DNA of 64,000 bases from Belnapia mucosa (GTDB lineage Bacteria > Pseudomonadota > Alphaproteobacteria > Acetobacterales > Acetobacteraceae), in assembly GCF_016775475.1 (NCBI RefSeq), contig NZ_JAEUXJ010000002.1, positions 410,013 to 474,012 on the forward strand, written 5' to 3'. Every line of letters begins with the position of its first letter. Within the stretch, counting starts at the first letter, position 1. A program made the translations under genes and the position numbers. The notes beneath the pieces were generated by a model. It saw only the letters and a list, made by a program, of their open reading frames with translations. It had not been told where the DNA came from and did no database searches. Below, one piece after another: positions 1 through 11,696 of this stretch.

Positions 1-1668
1 TCGCAGGGCCGGCGCGTAGCGGGACTTCAGGCCACGGACCAGCCAGTTCTCCTTCTCCTGCACCCGGCCGGTCAGGGCCAGGGCGATGGCCGCCGGCACG
101 AAAGTCAGCGACAGGATGAAGGCGGCCAGCAGGGCGATCATCACGGTGAGCGCCATCGGCGCAAACATCTTCTCCTCGATGCCGGTGAAGGTGAGCATCG
201 GCACATAGACCAGGATGATGATCGCCTGGCCGAAGACGGATGGCCGGACCATCTCCACGGCGGAAACCCGGATCGTTTCCAGCCGCTCGCGCCTGGTCAG
301 GATGCGCCCGGCCTCCGCCTGGCGCTCCGCGAGATGGCGCAGGCTGTTCTCGGCGATGATCACCGCGCCATCGACAATCAATCCGAAATCGAGCGCACCC
401 AGGCTCATCAGGTTGGCGGACAGGCCGGCTTTCAGCATGCCGGTGGCGGTGAGCAGCATGGTGACCGGGATGACGGCGGCGGTGATCAGCGCCGCGCGCA
501 AATTGCCGAGCAGCAGAAACAGCACGGCGATGACGAGCAGCGCGCCCTCGGCCAGGTTCCTGGCCACCGTGTGGATCGTCGCCTCCACCAGATCGCTGCG
601 GTTCAGCACCGTCTGCACCCGCACGCCGGGGGGCAGGGCGCGCGCCACCTCGCGCATCCTGGCCTCCACCGCTTCGGAGACCGTGCGGCTGTTGCTGCCA
701 AGCAGCATCAGCGCGGTGCCGATCACCACCTCCTCGCCGCCGCGGCTGGCGCTGCCCACCCGCAGCTCCTGGCCGAGCGCCACCGTGGTGACGTCCTGCA
801 GCCGGATCGGCGTGCCCTCGCGGGTCTCCACCACCACGTCGCGGATATGCTCGAGCGTCGTGATGCGCCCGTCGGCCCGCACCACATAGCCCTCGCCGCC
901 GCGTTCGACATAGCCGGCACCGATGGCGGAGTTGTTGCGCTCCAGCGCCTCGACCAGCGCGCGGAAGGTCAGCCCCAGGCCGAGCAGGCGCTGCGGGTCG
1001 GGGCGGACATGGTACTGCTTCACATAGCCGCCGATACCGTCCACGCCGGCGACCCCCGGCACATTGCGCAGCTGCGGCCGGATCACCCAATCCTGCAGCG
1101 TGCGCAGATAGGCCAGCCGCTGCGCCGGTTCGGCCAGGCGCTCGCCAGCCGGGGTGAGATAGCTGCCATCCCTCTGCCAGCCCGGCTGGCCATCCTTCGG
1201 CGCCGGCCGGGCCGGATCGCCGGCCGGGATGTACTCGACTGCCCACATATAGATTTCGCCGAGGCCGGTGGAGATCGGCCCCAGGCGCGGCTCGGCGCCT
1301 GGCGGCAGGGATTCCTCCGCCTCGCGCAGTCGCTCGCCGACCTGCTGGCGGGCAAAATAGATGTCCGTGCCGTCCTGGAAGATGACGGTCACCTGGGAGA
1401 AGCCGTTGCGCGAGATCGAGCGGGTGGAGCGCAACCCGGAGATGCCGGCCATCGCCGTCTCCACCGGGAAGGTCACCTGCTTTTCGACCTGCTCCGGCGA
1501 CAGTGCCGGGACCACCGTGTTGATCTGCACCTGGACATTGGTGATATCCGGCACCGCATCGATCGGCAGGCGGGCCAGGGCCCAGATGCCGGCGGCGGCG
1601 GCGAGCAGCGTGGCGAACACCACCAGCCAGCGGCGGGCGATCGAGAAGGCGATCAGACGTTCCATCAT
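1..1668 (-). CDS. czcA: Heavy-metal efflux RND permease, CzcA type (partial, 3' end beyond window)
   Basis: Inner-membrane proton-driven pump of a tripartite metal efflux system that would export divalent cations such as Co, Zn or Cd. Read on the minus strand from ATG at 1668 (a second ATG follows at 1665), it is open for 556 codons to the window edge, roughly the first half of a family of about 1,030-1,070 residues. It begins MMERLIAFSIARRWLVV with a first membrane helix, then a periplasmic porter region, then helices. The TM4 motif DFGLIVDGAVIIAEN near residues 425-440 keeps the two Asp and one Glu of the CzcA-type proton relay, unlike CusA. It starts 12 bp after the adaptor gene and is last in a small protein > OMF > adaptor > pump order. 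The family call is firm; the exact metal is inferred. Confidence 0.93.
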   Translation of the reverse strand, partial: MMERLIAFSIARRWLVVFATLLAAAAGIWALARLPIDAVPDITNVQVQINTVVPALSPEQVEKQVTFPVETAMAGISGLRSTRSISRNGFSQVTVIFQDGTDIYFARQQVGERLREAEESLPPGAEPRLGPISTGLGEIYMWAVEYIPAGDPARPAPKDGQPGWQRDGSYLTPAGERLAEPAQRLAYLRTLQDWVIRPQLRNVPGVAGVDGIGGYVKQYHVRPDPQRLLGLGLTFRALVEALERNNSAIGAGYVERGGEGYVVRADGRITTLEHIRDVVVETREGTPIRLQDVTTVALGQELRVGSASRGGEEVVIGTALMLLGSNSRTVSEAVEARMREVARALPPGVRVQTVLNRSDLVEATIHTVARNLAEGALLVIAVLFLLLGNLRAALITAAVIPVTMLLTATGMLKAGLSANLMSLGALDFGLIVDGAVIIAENSLRHLAERQAEAGRILTRRERLETIRVSAVEMVRPSVFGQAIIILVYVPMLTFTGIEEKMFAPMALTVMIALLAAFILSLTFVPAAIALALTGRVQEKENWLVRGLKSRYAPALR

Positions 1669-1680
1669 GGTCCCGCCTCC

Positions 1681-2910
1681 TCAATGGGCATGCTCGGCTT
1701 CGCCTTTGCCGAGTTCGGCTTTCAGGACGAAGCTGTTCGCAGTGGCGACCTGCTCGCCGGCTTGCGCGCCCGAGACCAGCTCGGCACTGCGCTCATCGCG
1801 GCGCCCCAGCACCACCTCGCGTTTGATGAATCCCCCCTCGGTGCGGACGAACACCACCGTCCTGCCTTCCACCGTCTGCAGGGCCTCGGTCGGCACGGAC
1901 AGCGCGACGCTCTGCGCCTCGGTCGCGATGCCGGCCGTGACGAAGGCGCCCGGCCGCCACCGCCCGTCCGGGTTCGGCAGCTCGGCCACTGCGCGCGCCG
2001 TGCGGGTCTGGCTGTCGAGCATCGGGCTGACGAAGACGACCTTGCCCTCGCCTGCCTGGCCGGTGGCGCCGCCGGTGAGGTGCACCGCCTGGCCTTCGCG
2101 CAGGTGGGCCAGATCGCTGGCCGATATGGCCAGCTCCACCCACAGCACCGACAGATCGGCCACCACGAAGGCTTCCGTCTCCGGTGAGACGGAGGTGCCG
2201 ATATCGATGCGCCGGTCGGTGACGCGGCCCGCCAGCGGGGCACGGATCTCCTGACGCCGCAAGGCGTCGGTAGGCTGGCTGGGCAGCGCCTCGATCTCTG
2301 CGGTGCCAAGACCCAGGGCCGACAATTTCGCCCGGCTCAGATCGACCCGGATGCGTGCTTCCTCGGCCTCGGTGCGGGCCTTGAGGAAATCCTGCTCGGC
2401 CGAGATCTTCCGCTCCCAGAGCCGACGTTCCCGCTCCGCCGTGGTGCGGGCCAGGGCCTCGGCTCGCACGGCCGCCAGATAGGTCGCCTTGGCTTCGGCC
2501 ATCTCACGGCTTTCCACCACGGCGAGCACCTCGCCGGCCGCGACCTGGTCGCCCAGGCGCCGGTGCAGCTCGGTGACCGTGCCGGCCACCCGCGCCGGAA
2601 CACGGGCCAGCCGGTCGGCGCTGGCGGTGATAGTGCCCGGTGCGCTGAGCTGGCGGGCGATCCTGCCCTCGCCGATATCGGCCAGGCGAATGCCGGCAGC
2701 CTCGATCTGCTCGGCCGTTAAGTGCAGCTCGCCTTCGCCATGCGCCTCCTCGGCATGGTCCTGCCCCTCAGTCGCGAGCGTGGCAGCGGGCATCGCCAGG
2801 AATGCATGCAGCGCAGAATCCACCGGGCGCAGCCCGACGCCGCCCACTGCGCCGATCAGCAGCGCGATCATGGTGAGGCCGGTCAGGGTCGTGAAACGGA
2901 TCGTCGTCAT
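1681..2910 (-). CDS. czcB: Efflux RND periplasmic adaptor subunit (CzcB-like)
   Basis: Membrane-fusion protein linking the RND pump to the outer-membrane channel. The 409 residues start with an uncleaved anchor or signal segment, then a His/Glu-rich stretch (DHAEEAHGEGELHL, about residues 51-64) typical of metal-specific CzcB adaptors. Next come a lipoyl/barrel-sandwich half (GDQVAAGEVLAVVESREMAE), an alpha-helical hairpin (about 150-200), the second barrel-sandwich half and beta-barrel (EIRAPLAGRVTDRRIDIGTS), and a C-terminal domain ending in a second His-containing tail (GKGEAEHAH). The start overlaps the stop of the upstream outer-membrane factor gene by 4 bp (2907-2910), showing translational coupling. 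Both His-rich tails probably bind the exported metal; that part is inference. Confidence 0.93.
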   Translation of the reverse strand: MTTIRFTTLTGLTMIALLIGAVGGVGLRPVDSALHAFLAMPAATLATEGQDHAEEAHGEGELHLTAEQIEAAGIRLADIGEGRIARQLSAPGTITASADRLARVPARVAGTVTELHRRLGDQVAAGEVLAVVESREMAEAKATYLAAVRAEALARTTAERERRLWERKISAEQDFLKARTEAEEARIRVDLSRAKLSALGLGTAEIEALPSQPTDALRRQEIRAPLAGRVTDRRIDIGTSVSPETEAFVVADLSVLWVELAISASDLAHLREGQAVHLTGGATGQAGEGKVVFVSPMLDSQTRTARAVAELPNPDGRWRPGAFVTAGIATEAQSVALSVPTEALQTVEGRTVVFVRTEGGFIKREVVLGRRDERSAELVSGAQAGEQVATANSFVLKAELGKGEAEHAH

Positions 2911-4253
2911 GGCCGGCCTCCTGGCCTGGTGGGTTGCGTGGCGCCGATCAGCGGGCCGCCGCTCAGGCGGTCCAGCTCGGCACGGCGGGTGTGAACCTCG
3001 CGCAGGGCGTCGTTCAGCTGGCTGCGCGCCTCGAACAAGCTGCGCTGGGCATCGAGCACCTCGAGGAAGGAGAACTTGCCTTCGCGGTAGCCCTCGCGGG
3101 CATAGCCGAAAGCCCGCTCCGCCCCCGGCAGCACGGTGCGGCGCAATGCATCGGCTTCCTGCCAGGCGGCCTCGAAGCGCTGGCCGGCATCCGCCAGCGA
3201 AGCTTCCAGCATCCGGCGCGCCTGCTGGCTCGCCAGTTCGGTGCGGGTCAGGTCGGCGCCGGCACGCGCGATATTGCCCTGGTTCCGGTCGAACAGCTGC
3301 AGCGGCACGGACAGGCCCAGCAGGAAGGCCGTATCGGTGGCGCGCGAGGAGGCCTCGCGGTACTGGCTGACGGCCCCGTTGACCGTGACGTCCGGGACGG
3401 CGCGCCGCCGCTCCAGGTCCAGGGCGGCACGGGCGCGCGAAACGGCATCATCGAGCCGCGCATAGTCGGGATTGGCCGCAGCGCGCAGGCCGGTGGCCGC
3501 CGGTGCCGGGCCGATTTCCGCGAACCAGATGTCGGCGGCACGACCGGCCAGCTCGACCTCCTCCGCCGCCAGCAGGACCGCCAGCGCGCGACGCGCCACC
3601 GTCGCCTCGCGCTGGGCCCGGTCCCGCGCGATCGAGGCAGTGGACAGCGCCGTTTCCGCCCGCAGCTGCTGCGCTGGCGCCTCACGGCCGGCGCGCACGC
3701 GCTCAGCTGTGGCACGCAGCACGTCCGCGGCGAGGCGCTGGCGTTCCTGCTCGATGGTCACGGCGCGCCGTGCTGCCACGGCCCGGGCGTAGGCCGCGCG
3801 GACATCGCGCACCAGGTCGAGCTGGACCGCAGCCAGGTCGCGCCCGGCCAGGGTCACATCCCGGGCGGCGAGGGCGGAGCGGGCGGCCCGCTGGCCACCG
3901 ATCTCGAGCCGTTGCGACAGGCCGGCGCTGGTCTCCAGCGGACGGCCGGTCCGGTATGGGCCGGACCCGCTGTTGTTCTGCTGGCTGAGCTGGAGCTCGG
4001 GGTTTGGCCGCAGCCCGGCCTGGAGCTGCTCGCCCCGGCTCGCGCGCACTGCTTCCTGCGCCGCGCCCAAACTCGGGGAGCGTTGCAGGGCGAGGGTCAC
4101 GGCAGCTTCCGGCGAGGCGACGCGCAAGGCGCCGCTGGCAGGGGCTGCAGGTGGAATGGTGGCCTCTCGGGCAGAAGCCGATGCCATGCCAGAAACCACC
4201 GGCAGCGCCACCAGCGCGGCCAGCCTGGCCGAAAACAGAAGTGTACGCATCAC
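2907..4253 (-). CDS. czcC: Outer-membrane efflux factor, TolC/CzcC family
   Basis: Outer-membrane channel component of the tripartite efflux system. The protein has 448 residues. A signal peptide of about 28 residues (MMRTLLFSARLAALVALPVVSG...SASA) is followed by two OEP repeats rich in long Ala/Arg/Glu coiled-coil helices (about residues 50-240 and 250-430), with the usual LQRSPSLGAAQEAVRASRGE opening and a FSFLEVLDAQRSLFEARSQL segment in the second repeat. Length and repeat structure match CzcC. It is followed with a 4-bp overlap by the adaptor gene and preceded by the small secreted protein at 4319-4684, so the four genes look like one operon. Confidence 0.92.
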   Translation of the reverse strand: MMRTLLFSARLAALVALPVVSGMASASAREATIPPAAPASGALRVASPEAAVTLALQRSPSLGAAQEAVRASRGEQLQAGLRPNPELQLSQQNNSGSGPYRTGRPLETSAGLSQRLEIGGQRAARSALAARDVTLAGRDLAAVQLDLVRDVRAAYARAVAARRAVTIEQERQRLAADVLRATAERVRAGREAPAQQLRAETALSTASIARDRAQREATVARRALAVLLAAEEVELAGRAADIWFAEIGPAPAATGLRAAANPDYARLDDAVSRARAALDLERRRAVPDVTVNGAVSQYREASSRATDTAFLLGLSVPLQLFDRNQGNIARAGADLTRTELASQQARRMLEASLADAGQRFEAAWQEADALRRTVLPGAERAFGYAREGYREGKFSFLEVLDAQRSLFEARSQLNDALREVHTRRAELDRLSGGPLIGATQPTRPGGRP

Positions 4254-4318
4254 TCCGCCCCTGAATACGGTTGCACATGCGCGCCGCGTGCATCGCAGAC
4301 GCGCAGATCAGACCGGGT

Positions 4319-4684
4319 TCAGGCGCGTGGAGGTTGAAGCGGCGGGGCGTCCTGGCGCGAGGTCAGGACCGGCTCCAGGCCGAGGAGCCTCGGCAGGATG
4401 CGGGCAACCAGCGGATGGCTGAGCCCGGCCACTGTATCGGGGCAGGTGCCGCCGTGACACGCACAGCGCAGCCCATGACAGGCGTCATGCCTGGCTGCCT
4501 TGCCGCCGGTGCCGCCATGCTCGCCCGACGTAGCGGAGACGGAGACCGGTGTCCGACCGGCACCATGGGCATGGGCCGGCGCCATGCCGGCTCCGAGCGC
4601 CGTCACCAGCAGCACCAGCGCCACCAGGCCCGTCAGGGCCCGGCGAAGGCCGGTCAGGTGGTGACGGGACAGCATGCGGACCAT
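4319..4684 (-). CDS. Small secreted His/Cys-rich protein at head of czc operon (CzcI-like position)
   Basis: A 121-residue protein with an N-terminal hydrophobic signal segment (LTGLVALVLLVTALGAGMAPAHA, processing after about residue 39). The short mature region is rich in possible metal ligands: AHAHGAG, EHGGTGGKAARHDACHG and RCACHGGTC. It lies 65 bp upstream of the outer-membrane factor gene in the same direction and is the first gene of the efflux operon. That is the position held by czcI in Cupriavidus czcICBA. I do not recognise the family by sequence, so a role as periplasmic metal binder or regulator is inference from ligands and position. An internal ATG three codons in (4675) is an alternative start. 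Confidence 0.6.
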   Translation of the reverse strand: MVRMLSRHHLTGLRRALTGLVALVLLVTALGAGMAPAHAHGAGRTPVSVSATSGEHGGTGGKAARHDACHGLRCACHGGTCPDTVAGLSHPLVARILPRLLGLEPVLTSRQDAPPLQPPRA

Positions 4685-5061
4685 GGGAAAGCGGCAGCTC
4701 CTGCAAAGGCGGGAATGCCACCCAATCGCCGAGGGTTCAAGACCGCAGCACAGGCCGCCGGGCTGGGCGCCCTGCCCATCCCGCGCCTGGCATCACCGTC
4801 AAGGACGGCACCAGCATCCATGACGAGGATCGGGAGAGGAGCCGGCCATCGGCTTTTACGACCGGATGATCGGCATCGGGATCGCTTTCGCCAGGACGGT
4901 CGCGGCGGCGAAGCCTCAAGCTCGCTGCCGCCTGCATCCTGTCGATGACGGCAGCCGCAGCCACGACACGCCACGCAGGCCGGGACCATCAACGCGGATA
5001 TCCTCACCTTCATCCGTCGGGCATGGTTCCTGCCTGGCTGTTTTGGCCTAGGTCGTCGACC
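4685..5061. other. Intergenic region between secA end and the metal-efflux operon
   Basis: This 377-bp stretch separates the secA stop from the head of the efflux operon, which reads leftward from 4684. It should hold the operon promoter. Short open frames occur on both strands, but none has a convincing start, ribosome site or recognisable protein. A TTGAAC element followed by an imperfect ACCC/GGGT dyad lies on the minus strand around 4712-4738, vaguely like a MerR-family promoter, but no good -10 follows. I see no clear secA terminator. Confidence 0.5.
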
Positions 5062-7782
<2,721 letters not shown>

Positions 7783-8004
7783 GCGGACCTGGCTTCTCCG
7801 GCGAGGGGCGCGGGGAATCCGCGCGGGCCTCGGCAATGGCGGCGCCAAGGGCGGCCGAGGCGAGCCCGGAGCCGGGGCCTGGCTCCTGGTCTGGCGCGGG
7901 CGAAGAGATAGGCAAGCGGCGGGCGCAGGTCAACGCCGGCCCGCTTGCCGCCCCTTGACGCATCCGGCATTGTCCGGCGCCTTTTCCCGGAGCCTCCCCG
8001 CCGC

Positions 8005-8982
8005 ATGCCCTTCCGCCCCGTCCTTCTGGCCGCCCTGTTGTTCCCGCTCGGCGCCCTGGCCCAGCCGGCTGGCACACCACCGGCCGCCACGTCATCGGCG
8101 GCGGGCGCGCAGCAGGCCGAGGACCCGGTCCTGGCCCGGGTCAACGGGGAGCCGGTGCGGCTTTCGGATGTGATGGCGACCGCCCAGGACGTGCTGCCGG
8201 CCCAGATGCGCGGCATGCCCGGCCCGATGCTGATGCAGATGCTGCCGCCCGAGCTGGCCAAGCAGCTGGTCGACCGCACCATCACGGAACGCGCCCTGAC
8301 CGCCGCCGCCCGCGCCGCCGGCCTCGACCGCGACGAGGAGGTGCGGCGCCGCATGCAGCGGGCCGAGGACCAGGAGCTGCAGCAGGCCTACCTGTCCCGC
8401 GAGGTGAACGCGATCGTCACCGATGCCGCGCTGCGCGCCCGCTACGACCAGGATGCCGGCCGCCGCCAGGGCGAGGAGGAGGTGCATGCCCGCCACATCC
8501 TCGTCCAGACCGAGGCGGAGGCGAAGGCGGTCCTGGCCGAGCTCGCCGGCGGCGCCGATTTCGCCGATCTCGCCAAGCGCCGCTCGCGCGATCCCGGGGC
8601 GCACGACGGCGGCGATCTCGGCTTCTTCAAGCGCGCCGATATGGTGCCGGAATTCGCCGAGGCGGCCTTCGCCCTCCAGCCCGGCCAGGTGAGCCCCGCC
8701 CCGGTCCGCAGCCCCTTCGGCTGGCATGTGATCAAGCTGGAGGAGCGCCGCGCCGCGCCGGTGAAGAGCTTCGAGGAAAGCCGCAGCGAGCTGCGCCAGA
8801 AGATGCTGGAGGAGCAGGTGCCGGCGGTGGTCGAGCGCGCCCGCGCCTCCGTGAAGGTGGAGCGGCTGGACCAGCCGGCGCCCTCGCTGCTCGACACTGC
8901 GGCGCCGCCGGCGGCCACGCCGCCCGCCGCCGCGCCGCCGGCCGCCGCCGGCCGTCCCGCCCCGCAACCGCAACGTCGCTGA
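8005..8982 (+). CDS. Periplasmic peptidyl-prolyl cis-trans isomerase, PpiC/parvulin type
   Basis: Exported foldase expected to catalyse prolyl isomerisation and chaperone secreted proteins. Starting at ATG 8005, it has 325 residues: a signal peptide (MPFRPVLLAALLFPLGALAQ, the start that makes sense), a SurA/PrsA-like N-terminal helical region (about 40-150), a single parvulin domain (EEVHARHILV to FGWHVIKLEE, about 157-248) with GGDLGFF and SRDPGAHDGGDLG motifs, and a Pro/Ala-rich tail. An ATG at 7945 in frame would place the signal peptide internally and is rejected. GGAG about 13 nt upstream is a plausible ribosome site. secA lies divergently upstream and argJ begins 13 bp downstream, so it probably forms an operon with argJ. 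Confidence 0.93.
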   Translation: MPFRPVLLAALLFPLGALAQPAGTPPAATSSAAGAQQAEDPVLARVNGEPVRLSDVMATAQDVLPAQMRGMPGPMLMQMLPPELAKQLVDRTITERALTAAARAAGLDRDEEVRRRMQRAEDQELQQAYLSREVNAIVTDAALRARYDQDAGRRQGEEEVHARHILVQTEAEAKAVLAELAGGADFADLAKRRSRDPGAHDGGDLGFFKRADMVPEFAEAAFALQPGQVSPAPVRSPFGWHVIKLEERRAAPVKSFEESRSELRQKMLEEQVPAVVERARASVKVERLDQPAPSLLDTAAPPAATPPAAAPPAAAGRPAPQPQRR

Positions 8983-8995
8983 GAAGACCCAGACC

Positions 8996-10231
8996 ATGGC
9001 CGGCCCGCTGCCCGTCTCCCCGCTTGCCCAACCGATGCCGGAGCTGCCGCCGATCGCCGGCGTCACCCTGGGCGTGATCGAGGCGGGGATCCGATACAAG
9101 GGCCGCGCCGACCTGACGATGCTGGAATTCGCCCCCGGCACCACGGTCGCGGGCGTCTTCACCCGCAACAAATGCCCCGGCGCGCCGGTCGATTGGTGCC
9201 GCGCCGCGCTGAAGGCTGGCCGCGCGCGGGCGCTGGTGGTGAATGCCGGCAACGCCAATGTCTTCACCGGCAAGGCTGGCCGCGAGGCGACCGCCGCCAC
9301 CGCCGAGGCCGCCGCCGCCCTGGTCGGCTGCAAGCCGCGCGAGGTTTTCCTCGCCAGCACCGGCGTCATCGGCGAGACCCTGCCGCATGAGCGGCTGACC
9401 GCCGCCCTGCCGGCGCTGCATGCCGCGCTCAGCCCGGATCGCTGGGCCGATGCGGCGCGTGGGATCATGACCACCGACACCTTCCCGAAGGCCGCGGTCC
9501 GCAGCGCGACCATCGGGGATGCCACGGTGACGATCGCCGGCATCGCCAAGGGCAGCGGCATGATCGCGCCCGACATGGCGACCATGCTGAGCTTCCTCGC
9601 CACCGATGCGAAGATACCGGCCGCGGCGCTGCAGGCGCTGCTGTCCAAGGGCTCGGCCCGGTCCTTCAACTGCATCACGGTCGATAGCGATACCTCGACC
9701 AGCGACAGCGTCATCCTCTTCGCCACCGGCCAGGCGAAGCATCCCCGCGTCCCGGCCGAGGGCGGCGCCATCCTGCGCGACTTCGCCCGGGCCCTGGATG
9801 AGCTGCTGCTCGACCTCGCCCTCCAGGTGGCGCGGGACGGGGAGGGGGCGCAGAAGCTCATCCAGATCGACGTCACCGGCGCCGTCAGCGCCAAGTCCGC
9901 GCATCGGATCGCCATGGCGATCGCCAACTCGCCGCTGGTGAAGACCGCCATCGCCGGGGAGGACGCGAATTGGGGCCGCATCGTCATGGCCGTCGGCAAG
10001 TCCGGCGAGCCGGCGGATCGCGACAAGCTCAGCATCGCCGTCGGCGGCACCTGGATGGCCCGCGACGGCGGCGTCGTCCCCGGCTATGACGAGGCCCCGG
10101 TCGTCGCCCATATGAAGGGGCGGGAGGTCGAGATCACGGTGGATATCGGCCTCGGCCGCGGCAAGGCGCGGGTTTGGACCTGCGACCTCACCCACGGCTA
10201 TATCGACATCAACGGCTCCTACCGGAGCTGA
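8996..10231 (+). CDS. argJ: Bifunctional glutamate N-acetyltransferase / ornithine acetyltransferase ArgJ
   Basis: Cytoplasmic arginine-biosynthesis enzyme that transfers acetyl from N-acetylornithine to glutamate, and in bifunctional forms also uses acetyl-CoA. The 411-residue precursor keeps the self-cleavage site KGSGMIAPDMATML, with Thr196 as the expected new N-terminal nucleophile of the beta chain, and the TGVIGE oxyanion-hole region. The end THGYIDINGSYRS is the classical C-terminus that closes the active site. The gene starts 13 bp after the foldase stop. Whether it has the bifunctional or monofunctional activity cannot be read from sequence alone. Confidence 0.97.
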   Translation: MAGPLPVSPLAQPMPELPPIAGVTLGVIEAGIRYKGRADLTMLEFAPGTTVAGVFTRNKCPGAPVDWCRAALKAGRARALVVNAGNANVFTGKAGREATAATAEAAAALVGCKPREVFLASTGVIGETLPHERLTAALPALHAALSPDRWADAARGIMTTDTFPKAAVRSATIGDATVTIAGIAKGSGMIAPDMATMLSFLATDAKIPAAALQALLSKGSARSFNCITVDSDTSTSDSVILFATGQAKHPRVPAEGGAILRDFARALDELLLDLALQVARDGEGAQKLIQIDVTGAVSAKSAHRIAMAIANSPLVKTAIAGEDANWGRIVMAVGKSGEPADRDKLSIAVGGTWMARDGGVVPGYDEAPVVAHMKGREVEITVDIGLGRGKARVWTCDLTHGYIDINGSYRS

Positions 10232-10247
10232 CGGCCAGGGCTGGCGG

Positions 10248-11633
10248 CTACTCCGCCGCCAGCGCCTTCCCCTCGATCTCCGCCCAGGCGGCATCCAGCC
10301 CGGCCTTGAACCGGCCGCACATCTCGCGGATCTCCTCCGCCGTGATGATCAGCGGCGGGGTGAAGGCGATGCGGTCGCCGATGGCGCGGACGATCAGCCC
10401 GGCCGCCTGGCAGCGCTCCTGCACCAGCAGCCCCACCTTGGCGGCGGGCGGGAAGGGGGCCTTGCTGGCCTTGTCCGCCACCAACTCGACGCCGGCGATC
10501 AGCCCGACGCCCCGCACATCGCCCACCAGCGCATGGTCGCGCAGCGCCCCGAGCCCCTCAAGGAAGACAGGCGAGACGGCGCGGACATGGCCGATGATGT
10601 CCCGCTCCTCATAGATCGCCAGCGTCTCAAGCCCGACGGCACAGGCCACGGGGTGCCCGCCATAGGTGAAGCCATGGCCGAAGCTGCCATGCTTCCTGCT
10701 GCCCGCCATCAGCGCCGCATGGATCGGGTCGGAGATCAGCAGCGCCGAGAGCGGCTGGTAGCTGGCCGTCAGCTGCTTGGCGCAGACCAGCATGTCCGGC
10801 TGCATGCCATAGGTCTCGGAACCCCAGAGACTGCCGGTGCGCCCGAAGCCGCAGATCACCTCATCGGCGACGAGCAGGATGTCGTGCCGCTTCAGGATGG
10901 GCTGGATGAGGTCGAAATAGCCGCGCGGCGGGGTGATGGCGCCGCCGCCGCCCTGCACCGGCTCGGCGAAGAGGGCGGCAATGGTGTCCGCCCCCTCGCG
11001 CGCGATCAGCGCCTCCAGCTCCTCCGCCATCCGGGCGCTGAACTGCTCCTCCGTCTCGCCCTCCTGGCCGAAGCGGTAGTAGTTGGGGTTCGAGAGGTGG
11101 AGGAACCGGTCGCCGAGCGGCAGGTCGAAATCCGCCTGCATATGCGGCTGGCCCGACAGCGAGGCGGTCGCCACCGTATTCCCGTGGTAGCCGCGCACCC
11201 GGCCGATCAGCTTCTTCTTCTGCGGCATGCCGCGGATGTTGTTGTAGTACCAGATCAGCTTGATCGCGGCGTCATTGGCCTCGGAGCCGCTGCACTGGAA
11301 CAGCACGTGGCCGAGCCCCTCGGGCGCGATGGCAGCCAGCTTCTCGGCCAGCCGCACGCTCGGCTCATGCCCCTTCTGGAAGAAGGTGTGGTAGTAGGGC
11401 AGGGCCAGCATCTGCTTGTAGGCCGCCTCGGCCAACCGCCGCTCGGAGAAGCCGAGCGAGGCGCACCAGAGCCCGGCCATCGCCTCGATATACTCCCGCC
11501 CCTCGGTATCGGTGACGCGGACGCCGTTGCCGCTGGCGATGAGGATGGCGCCCTCCGACTCATGCGCCCCGAGATCGGTCTGCTGGTGGACAAGATGCGC
11601 CAGATCGGCGGCATGGAGGCTGTTCGGGCGCAT
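10248..11633 (-). CDS. Class III (omega) aminotransferase, PLP-dependent
   Basis: Fold-type I transaminase probably moving an amino group from an amine or omega-amino acid to pyruvate or a related keto acid. The 461 residues show the PLP phosphate-binding CSGSEANDAAIKL (about 115-127), GYHGNTVATASLSG, the Asp of LLVADEVICGFGRTG that contacts the pyridine nitrogen, and the Schiff-base lysine in VCAKQLTASYQPLSA (about 285). Length and motifs match the group annotated as aspartate aminotransferase family protein or putrescine/beta-alanine-pyruvate transaminase. It lies 63 bp downstream of the beta-lactamase in the same direction and converges on argJ with a 16-bp gap. The substrate is unknown. 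Confidence 0.9.
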   Translation of the reverse strand: MRPNSLHAADLAHLVHQQTDLGAHESEGAILIASGNGVRVTDTEGREYIEAMAGLWCASLGFSERRLAEAAYKQMLALPYYHTFFQKGHEPSVRLAEKLAAIAPEGLGHVLFQCSGSEANDAAIKLIWYYNNIRGMPQKKKLIGRVRGYHGNTVATASLSGQPHMQADFDLPLGDRFLHLSNPNYYRFGQEGETEEQFSARMAEELEALIAREGADTIAALFAEPVQGGGGAITPPRGYFDLIQPILKRHDILLVADEVICGFGRTGSLWGSETYGMQPDMLVCAKQLTASYQPLSALLISDPIHAALMAGSRKHGSFGHGFTYGGHPVACAVGLETLAIYEERDIIGHVRAVSPVFLEGLGALRDHALVGDVRGVGLIAGVELVADKASKAPFPPAAKVGLLVQERCQAAGLIVRAIGDRIAFTPPLIITAEEIREMCGRFKAGLDAAWAEIEGKALAAE

Positions 11634-11696
11634 GGCCAGGGCTCCTTCGGCGGGTGCCGCATGCTCCGGCCAGGGGCGAGGTCTGGCAAGACCCCG

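Noticed and set aside
334..2187. Long plus-strand frame opposite the RND pump and adaptor genes
   Set aside because: Low-complexity His/Gln/Arg/Gly-rich translation typical of an antisense shadow in very high-GC DNA; the minus strand encodes clear CzcA and CzcB.
4705..4740. Possible MerR-type promoter dyad upstream of the metal operon
   Set aside because: The TTGAAC and dyad are imperfect and no -10 is found at the right distance; too weak to list as a site.
4654..5013. 119-codon minus-strand frame with several Cys near its start
   Set aside because: Overlaps the small czc protein, lacks a ribosome site and has shadow-like composition.
8880..8980. GCC-rich repeat at the end of the foldase gene
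   Set aside because: It encodes the Pro/Ala-rich C-terminal tail and is ordinary low complexity, not a CRISPR or tandem-repeat locus.
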